This document shows positions 1 through 9,620 of a stretch of DNA of 64,000 bases, piece by piece (the first letter of the stretch is position 1; each line of letters opens with the position of its first letter). Origin of the DNA: Legionella cherrii. Its GTDB lineage: Bacteria > Pseudomonadota > Gammaproteobacteria > Legionellales > Legionellaceae. The stretch lies in assembly GCF_900635815.1 (NCBI RefSeq), contig NZ_LR134173.1, positions 1,091,501 through 1,155,500 on the forward strand, read 5' to 3'. A program made the position numbers and the translations under genes. Under the pieces are notes generated by a model. It searched no databases, had not been told where the DNA came from, and saw nothing but the letters and a program-made list of their open reading frames with translations.

Positions 1-1292
1 TCCATATCAACCACATAGCCATTAATCCAAGTATTTAACTCACGTTCTATATCATCACGTTCTTTCGCTAGACCAATTTTTTCACGTTGTATCACTTTCA
101 AATAATGAGCAAGTCTGCAAATGATAAACATATAAGGAAACTGAGTTCCTAATCTATAATTGGTTTGAGCTGTTTTACCTTCAGGGGTATCTGGAAAATG
201 TTTCGCTTTTTGGATTGAGTTTGCTGAGAAAAACGCAGCATTATCTGCCCCTTTACGCATCGTGAGTGGAATAAATCCTTGCTCCGATAACTCATATTCA
301 CGACGTTCGGAAATGAGTAATTCAGTAGGGATTTTAGTTTGAATTTCACCCATTGCCTCAAAAAAATAAGAAGGTAAGTTTTCAACCGCCCCACCGCCTT
401 GAGGACCAATAATGTTGACGCACCAACGATATTTGGCAAAACTTTGAGATAAGCATCCAGCAAAAGCAAAAGCACTATTTCCCCATGAAAAAGCATTTTC
501 GCCAGAACTTACATCCTCCTCATAATTGAATGAACGAACTCCATAAGTGTCTTTACCGTAGGGCATTCGTAACATAAACCGTGGTAATACCAGGCCTATA
601 TATCGTGAATCTTCAGATTCCCGTAAACTGTGCCAAGGGATGTACACAGGGCTTTCAAATATTGCTTCGATGTCATTCAAATGAGGTAATTCAGACATTG
701 ATTTGATATTGAAAAATTCAGGACTCGCTGCGGCTATGAAAGGCACATGGGCCATCGCACAAACAGCTGCGATATTTCTGAGCAGCGTGACATCTTTATA
801 ACTTGGAGTAAATGAGTAATTACCAATGATGGCACCATAAGGTCTACCACCAAATTGTCCGTATTCTTTCGTATAAACCTGTTTATACAAGCCTGATTTA
901 GGAATTTCAGGTGCATCAATAAAGTCATCAAACAGTTCATCTTTTGATACATGAATGAATTCAATCAAACTGTTTTCACGGAAATCGGTACGGTCCACCA
1001 AATATTTTAAACTGCGCCATGCGGATTCGAGTTTTTGAAACTCAGAATTATGGAGGATTTCATCCATTTGTACCGAGAGCTGCTTATCCAATATTGCAAT
1101 CACGTCATCCACTAGAGCAGGGGTTACCGTTTCATCGGTGCGTTTGTTTTCAATAATATTATCTATAAAAGCAAGCAAGCCTTTCTGGGTGAGGGCATAT
1201 TGCTCTTCATCCTCAGTAATATTGGTTCCTGCAAATAACTCCTTCAGTGCTTTTTCTTCTTTTTTCTTAGCATTATCTTGTGCATCAGCCAT
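1..1292 (-). CDS. tssC: Type VI secretion contractile sheath large subunit TssC (VipB/EvpB), 3' end outside window
   Basis: TssC pairs with TssB to form the cytoplasmic contractile sheath that propels the Hcp tube and VgrG spike. About 430 codons are visible from an ATG at 1292 with GGAG just upstream. The frame stays open to the window edge, so roughly the last 60-70 residues of a usual ~495-residue TssC are missing. Family hallmarks read directly: an N-terminal AWRSLKYLV segment, then FIDAPEIPKSGLY, FGGRPYGAIIGNY and FGVRSFNYEE-like stretches (here YGVRSFNYEE), followed by the typical AKYRWCVNIIGPQGGGAVE region. It lies 34 bp downstream of tssB in the same direction, so the two are almost certainly co-transcribed. 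No frameshift is seen. Identification is secure. Confidence 0.95.
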   Translation of the reverse strand, partial: MADAQDNAKKKEEKALKELFAGTNITEDEEQYALTQKGLLAFIDNIIENKRTDETVTPALVDDVIAILDKQLSVQMDEILHNSEFQKLESAWRSLKYLVDRTDFRENSLIEFIHVSKDELFDDFIDAPEIPKSGLYKQVYTKEYGQFGGRPYGAIIGNYSFTPSYKDVTLLRNIAAVCAMAHVPFIAAASPEFFNIKSMSELPHLNDIEAIFESPVYIPWHSLRESEDSRYIGLVLPRFMLRMPYGKDTYGVRSFNYEEDVSSGENAFSWGNSAFAFAGCLSQSFAKYRWCVNIIGPQGGGAVENLPSYFFEAMGEIQTKIPTELLISERREYELSEQGFIPLTMRKGADNAAFFSANSIQKAKHFPDTPEGKTAQTNYRLGTQFPYMFIICRLAHYLKVIQREKIGLAKERDDIERELNTWINGYVVDM

Positions 1293-1326
1293 GGCTGTCT
1301 CCTTGATCCGGCGGCTCTATTTGGGC

Positions 1327-1815
1327 TTATTTTTTGTCCTTAATTTCCTTGATAAGTTCTTCGCGTGCCGCAGAATCTTTAACAATAGCATCCAGTCTGC
1401 GTCGAAACTCCGGAATATTTCCCAGTGGGCCCTTTAGTGCTTTTAATGCTTCTCGTACCTCAAATAGTTTTTGTAACTGTGGGACTTGATGTAAGATTCC
1501 ATCAGGATCAAAGTCTCTCATTGTTTCAAATTTTAAATCAATGCTTACGGTATCATCTTTATTTTTGCTAAAACGATTTGGTACGCGTAGTGATAATTTA
1601 ATGTGATGTTCTTTGAGCACATCATTAAAATTGTCTTTGTTAATATTTACGGTTCGACGCTTTTCTAAAGGAGTATTGTCTCCTCCAGGATAGAACTCAC
1701 CGAGAACGAGTTGTCGTAGAGGAAGTTCAATCTCTTCCTCAACTCCTTCTATCAGCGCTTTATAAACAATATTAATACGTTCCTTTGGAGCGACAGATTG
1801 TTCCTTGTTCGTCAT
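1327..1815 (-). CDS. tssB: Type VI secretion sheath small subunit TssB (VipA)
   Basis: TssB heterodimerises with TssC to build the T6SS sheath. The protein has 162 residues, close to the usual ~165. It has the expected opening with KERINIVYKA, the conserved ELPLRQLVLGEF segment, LEKRRTVNINKDNF (residues ~50-63), and the C-terminal LKALKGPLGNIPEFRRRLD region that binds TssC. The ATG at 1815 has AAGGA a few bases upstream. It sits between vgrG (219 bp upstream) and tssC (34 bp downstream). The relatively long gap to vgrG contains a repeat-like segment, so tssBC may have its own promoter. Confidence 0.95.
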   Translation of the reverse strand: MTNKEQSVAPKERINIVYKALIEGVEEEIELPLRQLVLGEFYPGGDNTPLEKRRTVNINKDNFNDVLKEHHIKLSLRVPNRFSKNKDDTVSIDLKFETMRDFDPDGILHQVPQLQKLFEVREALKALKGPLGNIPEFRRRLDAIVKDSAAREELIKEIKDKK

Positions 1816-1929
1816 TTTTTATCCTTAATAAACCGAATTCATTATAATAAAAAATCCTGTAATAATAAAAAATTAGCATATATTTCAAGATTTACAAAAT
1901 TATTCCAGAAACAATTTTGTTCCTTTATC

Positions 1930-2015
1930 TCGAGGGGAGCGGGGGAACCCCATCGGAACGCAGAGCGATGGTATGGAGAGCCTTCGCTGAACTCGGGATC
2001 ACGGGGTATAAAACC
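1930..2015. repeat. Degenerate intergenic repeat between vgrG and tssB
   Basis: GC-rich island in an AT-rich gap. It contains GCAGAGCGATGG and ATGGAGAGCC, which recur (the first in inverse complement) near 17520-17545 in the gap upstream of the LysR gene terminus. It looks like a decayed member of a dispersed non-coding repeat family. No transposase or clear terminal repeats are seen. Confidence 0.35.
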
Positions 2016-2033
2016 TAATCCTAATTATTGGAT

Positions 2034-4430
2034 TTATTCTTTTGATTCTTCAATATAACCTGGGGTATGAATTGTGGGGCCTAATACGTGCCCTGTATCG
2101 GCCAGATCCACTGCCTTTCCCGCTTTTGCCAAAACAGCATTAGTAACTGATTCCTTGGCTTTACTCAGCTGATTGACCAAAGTTGCTCCTGCCTCTGCAG
2201 CTGCTTCCAACCCAGGAATCTCTTCTTTAGCTGCAACCCAGGCTGCAGCTGCGGATGCTTTAAGCGTTGCTGTTAAACCGGTAGCCATTACCAATTCCTC
2301 TTCAACAATAGCCTCAGCTAGTGCTGCCGCTGCCGCTGCTGCTTCCCCAGCACCAGGACCGAGTTCTGCCGTGGGTCCTCCAGACATCTCGCCTGATATA
2401 TTGACAATGGCGCTTGCCAAATTGATTGTTGGCGCAGCTAAGGTTATTGTTGATTCTGCTACAAACTCAAGTGCCGGTGCTTGTAAGGTAATTGCACCAT
2501 CGGTAATGGTAAGGGAACTGGTACCTACCGTCAGGGAAATGCTTGCTTCGGCTTCCAACATCACAACAGGGGCTGTTTTCAAACTCGTCGAGCTGTCTTC
2601 TTCGTAGCGCCAACCACTCGTGAGTTTCACTTGAAATCCAGATGTTACGTCAATCGTGGCACCTGTTCGTTCTATAAAATCAAGTCCCAAGACGGATTGG
2701 GCTCGTGCACCATAATAAACGTAATAAGCGGCTCCTTTATTCGAATAAGAAGTAACACCCCAGACATCAGTGAAGTTGTTACCTCCAATATTCTGCGCCT
2801 GATGTCCGGATATGTCACTTATAGAGTTTTTTTCAATTCGTTGATAGGCATTACTTTTAGTATTAAGAAAAAAACCTGCATCAAGTTGTGATTCAAATAC
2901 ATTATCGGTCCCCAGAGTGAGCGTGGTCTCATTATGAGGTGTTGACAGTTGTATCCCTTTGGTATCGCCATCTTGTTCGTTAATAAAGAACAGATTTTCT
3001 TCTTTAGTATAGAGCCCCATATAATTTTGATTTTTTGAGGTAATGACGTTTCGATGCGTGGAATTACTCACTGTACCCAGTAAGATCGGTAGATCAGGAT
3101 TACCAAATTGAAAACCGATTAATACTTCATCGCCTTTACGAAGTGGCAGGCTGAATGCGTATTGGTCGCCAATATAGGATTCCATTTTGCGCACCCATCC
3201 CGATCCTTTCCCTGGCTTGTCATCACTAATGGCAATTCGAAATTTGTAGAATCCTTTTTTGCTGATTTGGACGGTATTATCATCGCCCTCATGATCGACA
3301 AAACCGGGCAACATGCCATTGATGCGCGGAGTACGATCTTGGATGGTCTGTCTGTAGGCGATGGATTTATTGATCGCTTTATACTCACATTTAAAATAAT
3401 CTTCAGGGTGGTGTTCCTCGCCACTGTGAAGTGATGCAAAGGAGCGCTTTTGCGAGCCATGATAAGTACTTTCAACAATCAACATCGGACAATTTAATGA
3501 AGCCACTTTGAAATTTTTATGGTGAATTATTGTTCCTGGATTAATGAAAGATCCTGAAGAAATTCCCGTTAAAATTTCTTTTTTCCATTGATAACTTTCG
3601 CTAATAAATTTCGCTAATTGCTGATTCTCCTTATTGCTTTTGATGTTCTCTGCCCAATACATTATTTCGCCGTGGCCCATTGCATCAATAATCGCGCTCG
3701 AAGAATAGGGTTTTGATGATTGATCTGAATTATAAGCTTTAACTGTGACTTTGTGTGGCTGTGCCTCGGTAGTCAATTGAAAATTGTATAACAAATTTGC
3801 GGTAGGGTTATTTTGACTGGCCATAGTATAAGACTGGTAATACATTTCATGGATGTCTTGATTATTCTTTAAAGTAGAATTGGCATCCGTTATGACCAGC
3901 TTTTCCTCGTTTTTATCCTGGCTAAAATAATAAAATAATCCTTCAAACTCCATCCAGCGGGTAATAAAATCCCAATTGATTTCATTGTATTGAAAAATAA
4001 ACTCTCTGGGTTTATGTTCCATTATCAAGTCGAGTTCGACTTGTGTCATTCCATTTTTATTTAATATGTGTTTAATGACTTGAGGTATTGATTTATTAAG
4101 AAATACCTCTGTATTACGGATGTGTTGTAGACGATGAACTTTAGGCATGAATTGAATTTTATAGCGGTGATACTTATCGTAATTATCAAGTTGAGTAAAA
4201 GATACAACCTCACCATTCAACGGAGTTGTCCCGCCCCCTTTTTTAGCAAAGCTTAATTGCACTTTTTGACTCATGACTTGTTGCGCATGAATGGGGGTTT
4301 TGCTCACAAACTCAACGGTAAAGCGATATAATGAGGAAATAGCCAGGGTACCTGCAAATTCGATGACAATGATTTCTGACTGAGCGCCGCCTGGAATTTG
4401 TAATTTGGGCATCAATACCTTGGCTTGCAT
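2034..4430 (-). CDS. vgrG: T6SS spike protein VgrG (TssI) with Ala-rich C-terminal extension
   Basis: VgrG trimers form the puncturing spike at the tip of the T6SS tube. The 798-residue protein shows a gp27-like N-terminal part (to ~400, with REFIFQYNEINWDFITRWMEFEGLFYYF at ~147-174), a gp5-like OB domain (~405-490, PGFVDHEGDD, GSGWVRKMESYIGDQYAFSLPLRKGDEVLIGF), and a gp5 beta-helix with acidic/threonine-rich repeats to ~665. The remaining ~130 residues are unusual: alanine- and glutamate-rich helix with a run of seven alanines, ending in GPTIHTPGYIEESKE. The start ATG has AGGAG upstream. The tail has no recognised toxin motif, so it may be an adaptor segment for the PAAR-like protein or cargo. 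Transcription is divergent from the DUF2169 operon. Confidence 0.95.
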   Translation of the reverse strand: MQAKVLMPKLQIPGGAQSEIIVIEFAGTLAISSLYRFTVEFVSKTPIHAQQVMSQKVQLSFAKKGGGTTPLNGEVVSFTQLDNYDKYHRYKIQFMPKVHRLQHIRNTEVFLNKSIPQVIKHILNKNGMTQVELDLIMEHKPREFIFQYNEINWDFITRWMEFEGLFYYFSQDKNEEKLVITDANSTLKNNQDIHEMYYQSYTMASQNNPTANLLYNFQLTTEAQPHKVTVKAYNSDQSSKPYSSSAIIDAMGHGEIMYWAENIKSNKENQQLAKFISESYQWKKEILTGISSGSFINPGTIIHHKNFKVASLNCPMLIVESTYHGSQKRSFASLHSGEEHHPEDYFKCEYKAINKSIAYRQTIQDRTPRINGMLPGFVDHEGDDNTVQISKKGFYKFRIAISDDKPGKGSGWVRKMESYIGDQYAFSLPLRKGDEVLIGFQFGNPDLPILLGTVSNSTHRNVITSKNQNYMGLYTKEENLFFINEQDGDTKGIQLSTPHNETTLTLGTDNVFESQLDAGFFLNTKSNAYQRIEKNSISDISGHQAQNIGGNNFTDVWGVTSYSNKGAAYYVYYGARAQSVLGLDFIERTGATIDVTSGFQVKLTSGWRYEEDSSTSLKTAPVVMLEAEASISLTVGTSSLTITDGAITLQAPALEFVAESTITLAAPTINLASAIVNISGEMSGGPTAELGPGAGEAAAAAAALAEAIVEEELVMATGLTATLKASAAAAWVAAKEEIPGLEAAAEAGATLVNQLSKAKESVTNAVLAKAGKAVDLADTGHVLGPTIHTPGYIEESKE

Positions 4431-4720
4431 GGAGACTCCTGTTGCCTTGATTGTTACGGTATATGAAAAACATCCTGTTCTAAAAAGAATGAGGTTTTTG
4501 CACTATAAGTGGATGCATTGACAATAACGAAGGATTCTCATTCATGTCAAGGCAGATCAGTATGCTTGCCCCGGAAGGACAGGCATTTAGAGCAAAATGT
4601 ATAACCGCCTGATATAGATTATTAAAATCTCTTGTGTATCTCATTGACAACCATTAGTACATCACGCATATTGTCAGCAACTCTCGAAGTTGATTGTTGC
4701 ATTAGGACTATTCTTCAAAG

Positions 4721-7387
4721 ATGAAGATATTTAAAGAAAAATCACACACCGTAATCACCTTCAATTACCGACATCAGGGCAAATCAAAATTAGCCATTAC
4801 GATCATGGCCATGTTTTCTTTCGCAAAGCAAAATCAATTCCTCAGTTATGCTGATTTTTGGCGTGTCGCCAAAAAAACTTTTAATTTTAATCAAGGCGAA
4901 TTTATTGATTTGCATATGGCAAAGCAAAGAGCGGAATTTTTGGTTAAAGGCTCTTGCTACAGCTATGATAGTGAAACTCGCCAAAGTTTTGTGAAAATCA
5001 TATTAGATAATCTGGAAAAACAACTTACTGTATGGGGCGACAGACGATGGATAAAAGACGATACACGCTACCATTTATCTCAACCTAATACCTTCGACAA
5101 AATACCGATTACTTTAAACAATGCTTATGGTGGTATTGGTCATGCACTCAATCCTGATGGGAGAGGACTCGCGCCTATGGATTTGATTACTGACATCAAT
5201 TTGCCTAATGTGGAATTACCTGGGCAATCGATAAAACAGCCAACCGATACCCCTGTGCCTGCATTATTATTGCCTCACTCACCAACCTGCACGCAACAAC
5301 TGAGCAAATTCGGAACGATTGATAACGATTGGCTACGCAATGAAAGTCCTTACTATCCCCAAGATATTGATTGGCTCTATTTTAATCTCGCCCCAGCAGA
5401 TCAACAAAGAGAACATTTTTTTAAAGGGGATGAGACGTTTTCGTGTATCCATATGCATCCCGAGAAAAAAATCATCAATGGTCAATTGCCTGGGGTGCGC
5501 CTACGCTGTTTTTATAAACGGATTGGTAGCATCGACCGCCTGAGCGAACTCAATGTGAATCTGGATACCCTCTGGCTACTGCCTGATCAAGAAAAAGGAA
5601 TACTTATTTGGCATGGCATCATCGATACACAAGATATTGCTGCTAATGATATTGAGTTTATTTATAGTGCAAATGAAATTTTGGCCGAAGCACCTAAGGA
5701 TATCGATTTTTATGCGAACCTGCGCAGCAAACCTAAAGAGGCAATTCCAAGAAAAGCACGCAGCGATTCCAGTACTACGAATCAATCCTCTCTGAGGGGG
5801 ATGGGTTTTAATTTAGAGGCGGAAATAAATGAAATAGCAGAGCATTGGTTTCCAGAAAGGAAAAAATTTTTGGAGCAAAACGAAGCGCTCAAGATATTTC
5901 AGGGAAAAACGCCGGCAGAGTCTTTAATGGCAATAGAGCGCTATTATAAAAATCGCAACCAAGCATTTCCAGCACACGCTTCAGTTAAAAATATTCTCAG
6001 GACCGAAGCACAGACTGAAAACAGGCCTTATGGAGGGAATCGACACGGGCGTCAGTTTCTGGACTTTCTTAAAAAACAGATTACGAATAGAACCTCCTCA
6101 ACATCATCACCCTCCGAAGCGTTGGGTCGGATTGAAAAGTTGGAACAACAGATTGAATACCTGGATAAACTCAGTGCGATAACTCAATTTCGATCAGGGG
6201 CACCTGGAAAATCAACACATTCACGCGAGGAAGTTGTGGCGGGTTTTAAACAGGGAAAAAATTTTTCTGGAGAAAATTTGGCAGGGATTGATTTATCCGA
6301 TTTGGATTTATCAGGGATTAATTTATCCGGGTGTAATTTAAGCGAATGTAATTTGACCCGTACCCGATTAACTCAAGCCAATTTATCGATGGCAACATTA
6401 TTCCATGCTAATTTATCTGAGACACACTTGGCTAATGCCAATTTAATCCACGTGTTAATAAAAAATGCTTCTTTAGATGGAGCAAATTTTTCAGAATGTG
6501 CTCTGCAACATGCATTGATTGAAGACTGTTCCGGTAAAAAATGTAACTTCGCAAATGCTATTTTAAATCAAGTACATTTTAAGAAATGCCATTTGAGTAA
6601 GGGACACTTTGTTGGCATAAAAGCTAATTTTCTTGATATTGTAGACAGTACATTTGAGGAGAGTGATTTTTCTGAAGCGAGAATGCAATTTGCGAACGTT
6701 CATCAAGGGAGTTGGAGCACGATAAATTTCACCAAAGCAGATTTGTCTCGCGCGCTTTTTGCAGGCATTCAATTATCCGAGGTGGTCGGGAATAATTTAA
6801 GCGCCCCCCATCTCTCGCTAACTAATTGTTCTATTGAGAAGCTCGTTTTGAATAACAGTCAGTGTGAGCGCCTTAGTTGTAAAGGGTCAACCATTTCTGA
6901 GAGTACTTTTTCTTGTAGTGCATTAACCGGATTCAATTTGCTGAACGCCAAAGTGGCACAAAGCCGTTTCATCAATTGCAACCTGACTCAAATTCGTGGC
7001 AATGAACTGACCAAAATATCAACGAGTCATTTTGAACAGTGCAATCTGAGCAATTCGGCATTACTCGGCGGTCATTATGAAGAGCTTGCTTTGAGTGATT
7101 CCACCCTGGATGCATCTCAGCTGGTGAAAAACTCCTGGAAAAAAGCCAGTTTCCGCAAATGCAGTGCAAAAAAATTCAGGTTTGTGAATTCAAACATTGA
7201 TTCGTGTTCGTTCCAAGACATCAATTTCTTTCAAGGTATATTCCATAGCTCAACTTTTGAAAATACTGAATTTAATCATTGTAATTTATACAGTATTGCG
7301 TTCACCGATTGCCAAAGAAAGGAGGTAACAATTCAGGATTGCCTCGTGAAAAATATTGCTTTGCATGAGGAGGAGCAGTCCTCATGA
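4721..7387 (+). CDS. DUF2169 domain protein with C-terminal pentapeptide repeats (T6SS accessory)
   Basis: The 888-residue protein has two parts. Residues ~30-330 match DUF2169: a KGSCYSY segment, VWGDRRW, NAYGGIGHALNPDGRG and LPNVELPG, all typical of this family. A charged linker (~335-500) leads into pentapeptide repeats from ~510 to ~880, with repeated A/S-N-L-S/T-x and NFS/DLS units that would form a right-handed beta-helix. DUF2169 proteins sit beside VgrG and PAAR-like genes and are thought to help load spike tips or effectors. The stop codon overlaps the start of the next gene (ATGA), implying translational coupling. The ribosome site before the chosen ATG is weak, so the exact start is uncertain. 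Confidence 0.85.
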   Translation: MKIFKEKSHTVITFNYRHQGKSKLAITIMAMFSFAKQNQFLSYADFWRVAKKTFNFNQGEFIDLHMAKQRAEFLVKGSCYSYDSETRQSFVKIILDNLEKQLTVWGDRRWIKDDTRYHLSQPNTFDKIPITLNNAYGGIGHALNPDGRGLAPMDLITDINLPNVELPGQSIKQPTDTPVPALLLPHSPTCTQQLSKFGTIDNDWLRNESPYYPQDIDWLYFNLAPADQQREHFFKGDETFSCIHMHPEKKIINGQLPGVRLRCFYKRIGSIDRLSELNVNLDTLWLLPDQEKGILIWHGIIDTQDIAANDIEFIYSANEILAEAPKDIDFYANLRSKPKEAIPRKARSDSSTTNQSSLRGMGFNLEAEINEIAEHWFPERKKFLEQNEALKIFQGKTPAESLMAIERYYKNRNQAFPAHASVKNILRTEAQTENRPYGGNRHGRQFLDFLKKQITNRTSSTSSPSEALGRIEKLEQQIEYLDKLSAITQFRSGAPGKSTHSREEVVAGFKQGKNFSGENLAGIDLSDLDLSGINLSGCNLSECNLTRTRLTQANLSMATLFHANLSETHLANANLIHVLIKNASLDGANFSECALQHALIEDCSGKKCNFANAILNQVHFKKCHLSKGHFVGIKANFLDIVDSTFEESDFSEARMQFANVHQGSWSTINFTKADLSRALFAGIQLSEVVGNNLSAPHLSLTNCSIEKLVLNNSQCERLSCKGSTISESTFSCSALTGFNLLNAKVAQSRFINCNLTQIRGNELTKISTSHFEQCNLSNSALLGGHYEELALSDSTLDASQLVKNSWKKASFRKCSAKKFRFVNSNIDSCSFQDINFFQGIFHSSTFENTEFNHCNLYSIAFTDCQRKEVTIQDCLVKNIALHEEEQSS

Positions 7388-8436
7388 ATGCTGAAGAATT
7401 GGCAACAAATCTGGCGCAACGAAAAATCGTCAAAAAAGTTTCGTTTGACTCCATAACCCTTGAAGGTATTGAAGCAAGACGCGCTGTATTTGTGGAGGTC
7501 GAATTTAAGAAAGTCGTGTTTAAGAATGTGAAGTTTATCGCTTCTGTTTTTGAAAAATGCCGATTTGAACAGGTTACATTTGAAGCATGCGACATGCAGC
7601 TGTGTACGGTTATTTCCTGCACCCTAAACCATTTAACCAGTACTCAAACCAATTGGAGTTCTTCTATGTTTCAATTAAATGAAGGAGCCATTTCCCTGCA
7701 TGCAACAGAATCCAATTTTTCGAAGAGCAAATTGCTTGGGCATCATTTGCAAAAGAGTCATTTTAAAAATTGCACGTTGAACCAAACAAATCTTTCAAAA
7801 TGTGATTTATCTGAGTGTGTGTTCATGAATACAACCATGGAAAAAATTACCGCAAAAAACACACGCTTTGTTTCTGTTTTATTTGATACAGTTAATTTAA
7901 CGGCAGCAAATTTTCAGGCCAGTGAATTCAATAAAATAAAGTTCAATCACTGCAATCTTTTTAGAAGCCTATTTATTGATGCGAAGATTTATGAGTCTGA
8001 TTTTTCTGTCGCTTCAGGGATAAAACAGATCAATTTATTTAAAGCAACCATTAATCAAACCACGTTTAAGGGAATGGACTTGGCACCAGCAGTTTTACAG
8101 AAAACTCAATTAAATGGGGTCGATTTTTCTCATTGTCACCTCAATCAATGCAATTTGAGTCAGTCCCAAATAAATCATTGTCTTTTTGTTGCTGCCGATT
8201 TAACTCAGTCCTTGTTTGAAGAGTCCGAAATACAGAATTCCTCATTCACTAAGGCGGTACTCAATTACGCTCGCTTCAATAACAGTTATTTAACGGCTTG
8301 CGACTTCTCCGAATCAAAATTAAACCTGGCTTCTTTACACCATGTTACTGAAGAACAGGTCAATTGGGCGCATGCAGAATGCGATAATGTATTGAAAACA
8401 AATCCAGAATTATTGGAAGCAGAACAGTGGTCATAG
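7384..8436 (+). CDS. Pentapeptide repeat protein (T6SS accessory)
   Basis: A 350-residue protein made almost wholly of pentapeptide-type coils, for example NLSKCDLSECVF, NLTAANFQASEF and DFSESKLNLASL, predicting a quadrilateral beta-helix. It overlaps the upstream DUF2169/pentapeptide gene by 4 bp and its repeats resemble that gene's C-terminal half, so it may have arisen by duplication of that half. It belongs to the VgrG-adaptor operon; the specific role is not known. Cys is frequent in the repeats, as in the upstream protein. Confidence 0.85.
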   Translation: MNAEELATNLAQRKIVKKVSFDSITLEGIEARRAVFVEVEFKKVVFKNVKFIASVFEKCRFEQVTFEACDMQLCTVISCTLNHLTSTQTNWSSSMFQLNEGAISLHATESNFSKSKLLGHHLQKSHFKNCTLNQTNLSKCDLSECVFMNTTMEKITAKNTRFVSVLFDTVNLTAANFQASEFNKIKFNHCNLFRSLFIDAKIYESDFSVASGIKQINLFKATINQTTFKGMDLAPAVLQKTQLNGVDFSHCHLNQCNLSQSQINHCLFVAADLTQSLFEESEIQNSSFTKAVLNYARFNNSYLTACDFSESKLNLASLHHVTEEQVNWAHAECDNVLKTNPELLEAEQWS

Positions 8437-8452
8437 AAACAAAAAGGAGTCC

Positions 8453-9100
8453 ATGATGCTTGAACCTGAATTAACAATTACCGGCACTCAAGGTGAATTA
8501 GTGAGAGGAAAAATTAAATTTTTTTCAGACGATGGCTATCATATCTTGATTCAAGGTCATTTAGTGAATGCTCAACCTGCATTTTCATGCGTTATCACAC
8601 CTATAGTTGATGATGAAGTGTTGTTGTTTAAAGAGGCAAATAACTATTATATTTTGTCAATTATCCATCGTCCCAAACCCGCTCCGGTGACCATGAAACT
8701 GGGGGAGAACTTGAGTCTTATTGGCGAGAATCAAGAATTAAAATTGAATGCCCCCCATATTCACCTGGTCGCCCAGGAAACGATTAATTTAAGTTCATCC
8801 GTGCAAAATATCGATTGCAATCAAGGTACATTTTCAATAAAAAATGCCTTATTTAAAGGGGATGTACTGAACTTTTCCTATCAGTCATTGAAAATAATCT
8901 GTAACTACATCCAAACAATGAGTGACACAATCAATACGCAAGCAATACGTTTTTATCAGCAGATTAATGAGCTAGAGCATCAACTCATAGGCCACTTCCG
9001 AAGTATTGTAAAACACACGTATCGGATTGATTGCGATGAAATGGAAATTCATGCTCAGGGTGATGCAAAGATCGCGGCGAAACAAGTTCAGTTAGGATAA
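8453..9100 (+). CDS. DUF3540 domain-containing protein (T6SS spike-associated)
   Basis: A 215-residue protein matching the DUF3540 family, which is found almost only beside DUF2169, pentapeptide and DUF4150 genes in T6SS loci. Its N-terminal ~90 residues have a VgrG/OB-like character (VIDDEV-type loop, here PIVDDEVLLF). The C-terminal part has spike-like strands (KLNAPHIHLVAQETINLSS) resembling a VgrG beta-helix. The ATG at 8453 or the second ATG at 8456 could be used; AAGGAG lies just upstream. It is 16 bp downstream of the pentapeptide gene and 4 bp upstream of the PAAR-like gene. Confidence 0.8.
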   Translation: MMLEPELTITGTQGELVRGKIKFFSDDGYHILIQGHLVNAQPAFSCVITPIVDDEVLLFKEANNYYILSIIHRPKPAPVTMKLGENLSLIGENQELKLNAPHIHLVAQETINLSSSVQNIDCNQGTFSIKNALFKGDVLNFSYQSLKIICNYIQTMSDTINTQAIRFYQQINELEHQLIGHFRSIVKHTYRIDCDEMEIHAQGDAKIAAKQVQLG

Positions 9101-9104
9101 AAAT

Positions 9105-9497
9105 ATGACAATCGCATGTATGATAGGTGGAGAAGTAATGACTGCGGGCCCAATTGATATATGCAAAATGCCTCCTCGTGGGACCCCTAACCCGTTTATG
9201 AATATCGGTACCTGGCTGATGTGCGTTGATTTTGTGCCGATGGTATTAATCAATTCATCACCAAGCTGTAATACAGGAACCATTATTCCTGAATCGAATG
9301 GGGATCAAGCTGGGACCATGGGGGGCGTTCTTTCAGGCACATTTATGGCTTTAGTGACCCCATTAACCGGTGCCTTTAATGTACTTATAGATGGCTTACC
9401 CGCAAATAATCTAGGGATGACGGTTACTCTTTCAAATGATACAAACACCATAGGCATTTATTCGGTGCCCTCACAAACAGACGTTATTGCGCTTTAA
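9105..9497 (+). CDS. DUF4150 PAAR-like protein (T6SS spike tip)
   Basis: A 130-residue protein with the DUF4150/PAAR-like signature: PNPFMNIG near residues 29-36, SNGDQAGTMGGV around 64-75 and a closing NxxGMTVTLSNDTN segment. PAAR-like proteins cap the VgrG trimer and carry effectors. It is the last gene of the four-gene operon starting at 4721. No C-terminal toxin domain is present, so any cargo would have to be encoded separately. Confidence 0.88.
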   Translation: MTIACMIGGEVMTAGPIDICKMPPRGTPNPFMNIGTWLMCVDFVPMVLINSSPSCNTGTIIPESNGDQAGTMGGVLSGTFMALVTPLTGAFNVLIDGLPANNLGMTVTLSNDTNTIGIYSVPSQTDVIAL

Positions 9498-9499
9498 AT

Positions 9500-9605
9500 T
9501 GGTAGCCTGGGTTAGGCGTAAGCCGTACTCCGCTAGTTATTCAGTGGATTGAAGTCCAACAATCCCTGGTTACCCTAGGCTAAGCCCGCCTGCGATGACT
9601 CTCGT
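9500..9605. repeat. Intergenic imperfect inverted repeat
   Basis: Just after the PAAR-like stop lies GTAGCCTGGGTTAGGCG and, about 70 bp later, GGTTACCCTAGGCTAAGC, which are near reverse complements. The segment is GC-richer than its surroundings. It resembles the dispersed AGCCTGGGTTAGG-type non-coding repeats found between genes in many proteobacteria and could also serve as a transcription end for the T6SS accessory operon. Confidence 0.4.
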
Positions 9606-9620
9606 TACGGTCCGATTATT

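Noticed and set aside
2173..2607. Plus-strand 144-residue alanine/serine-rich open frame
   Set aside because: It is the antisense shadow of the Ala-rich vgrG tail, has no ribosome site, and its composition follows from the GCT/GCC-rich coding strand.
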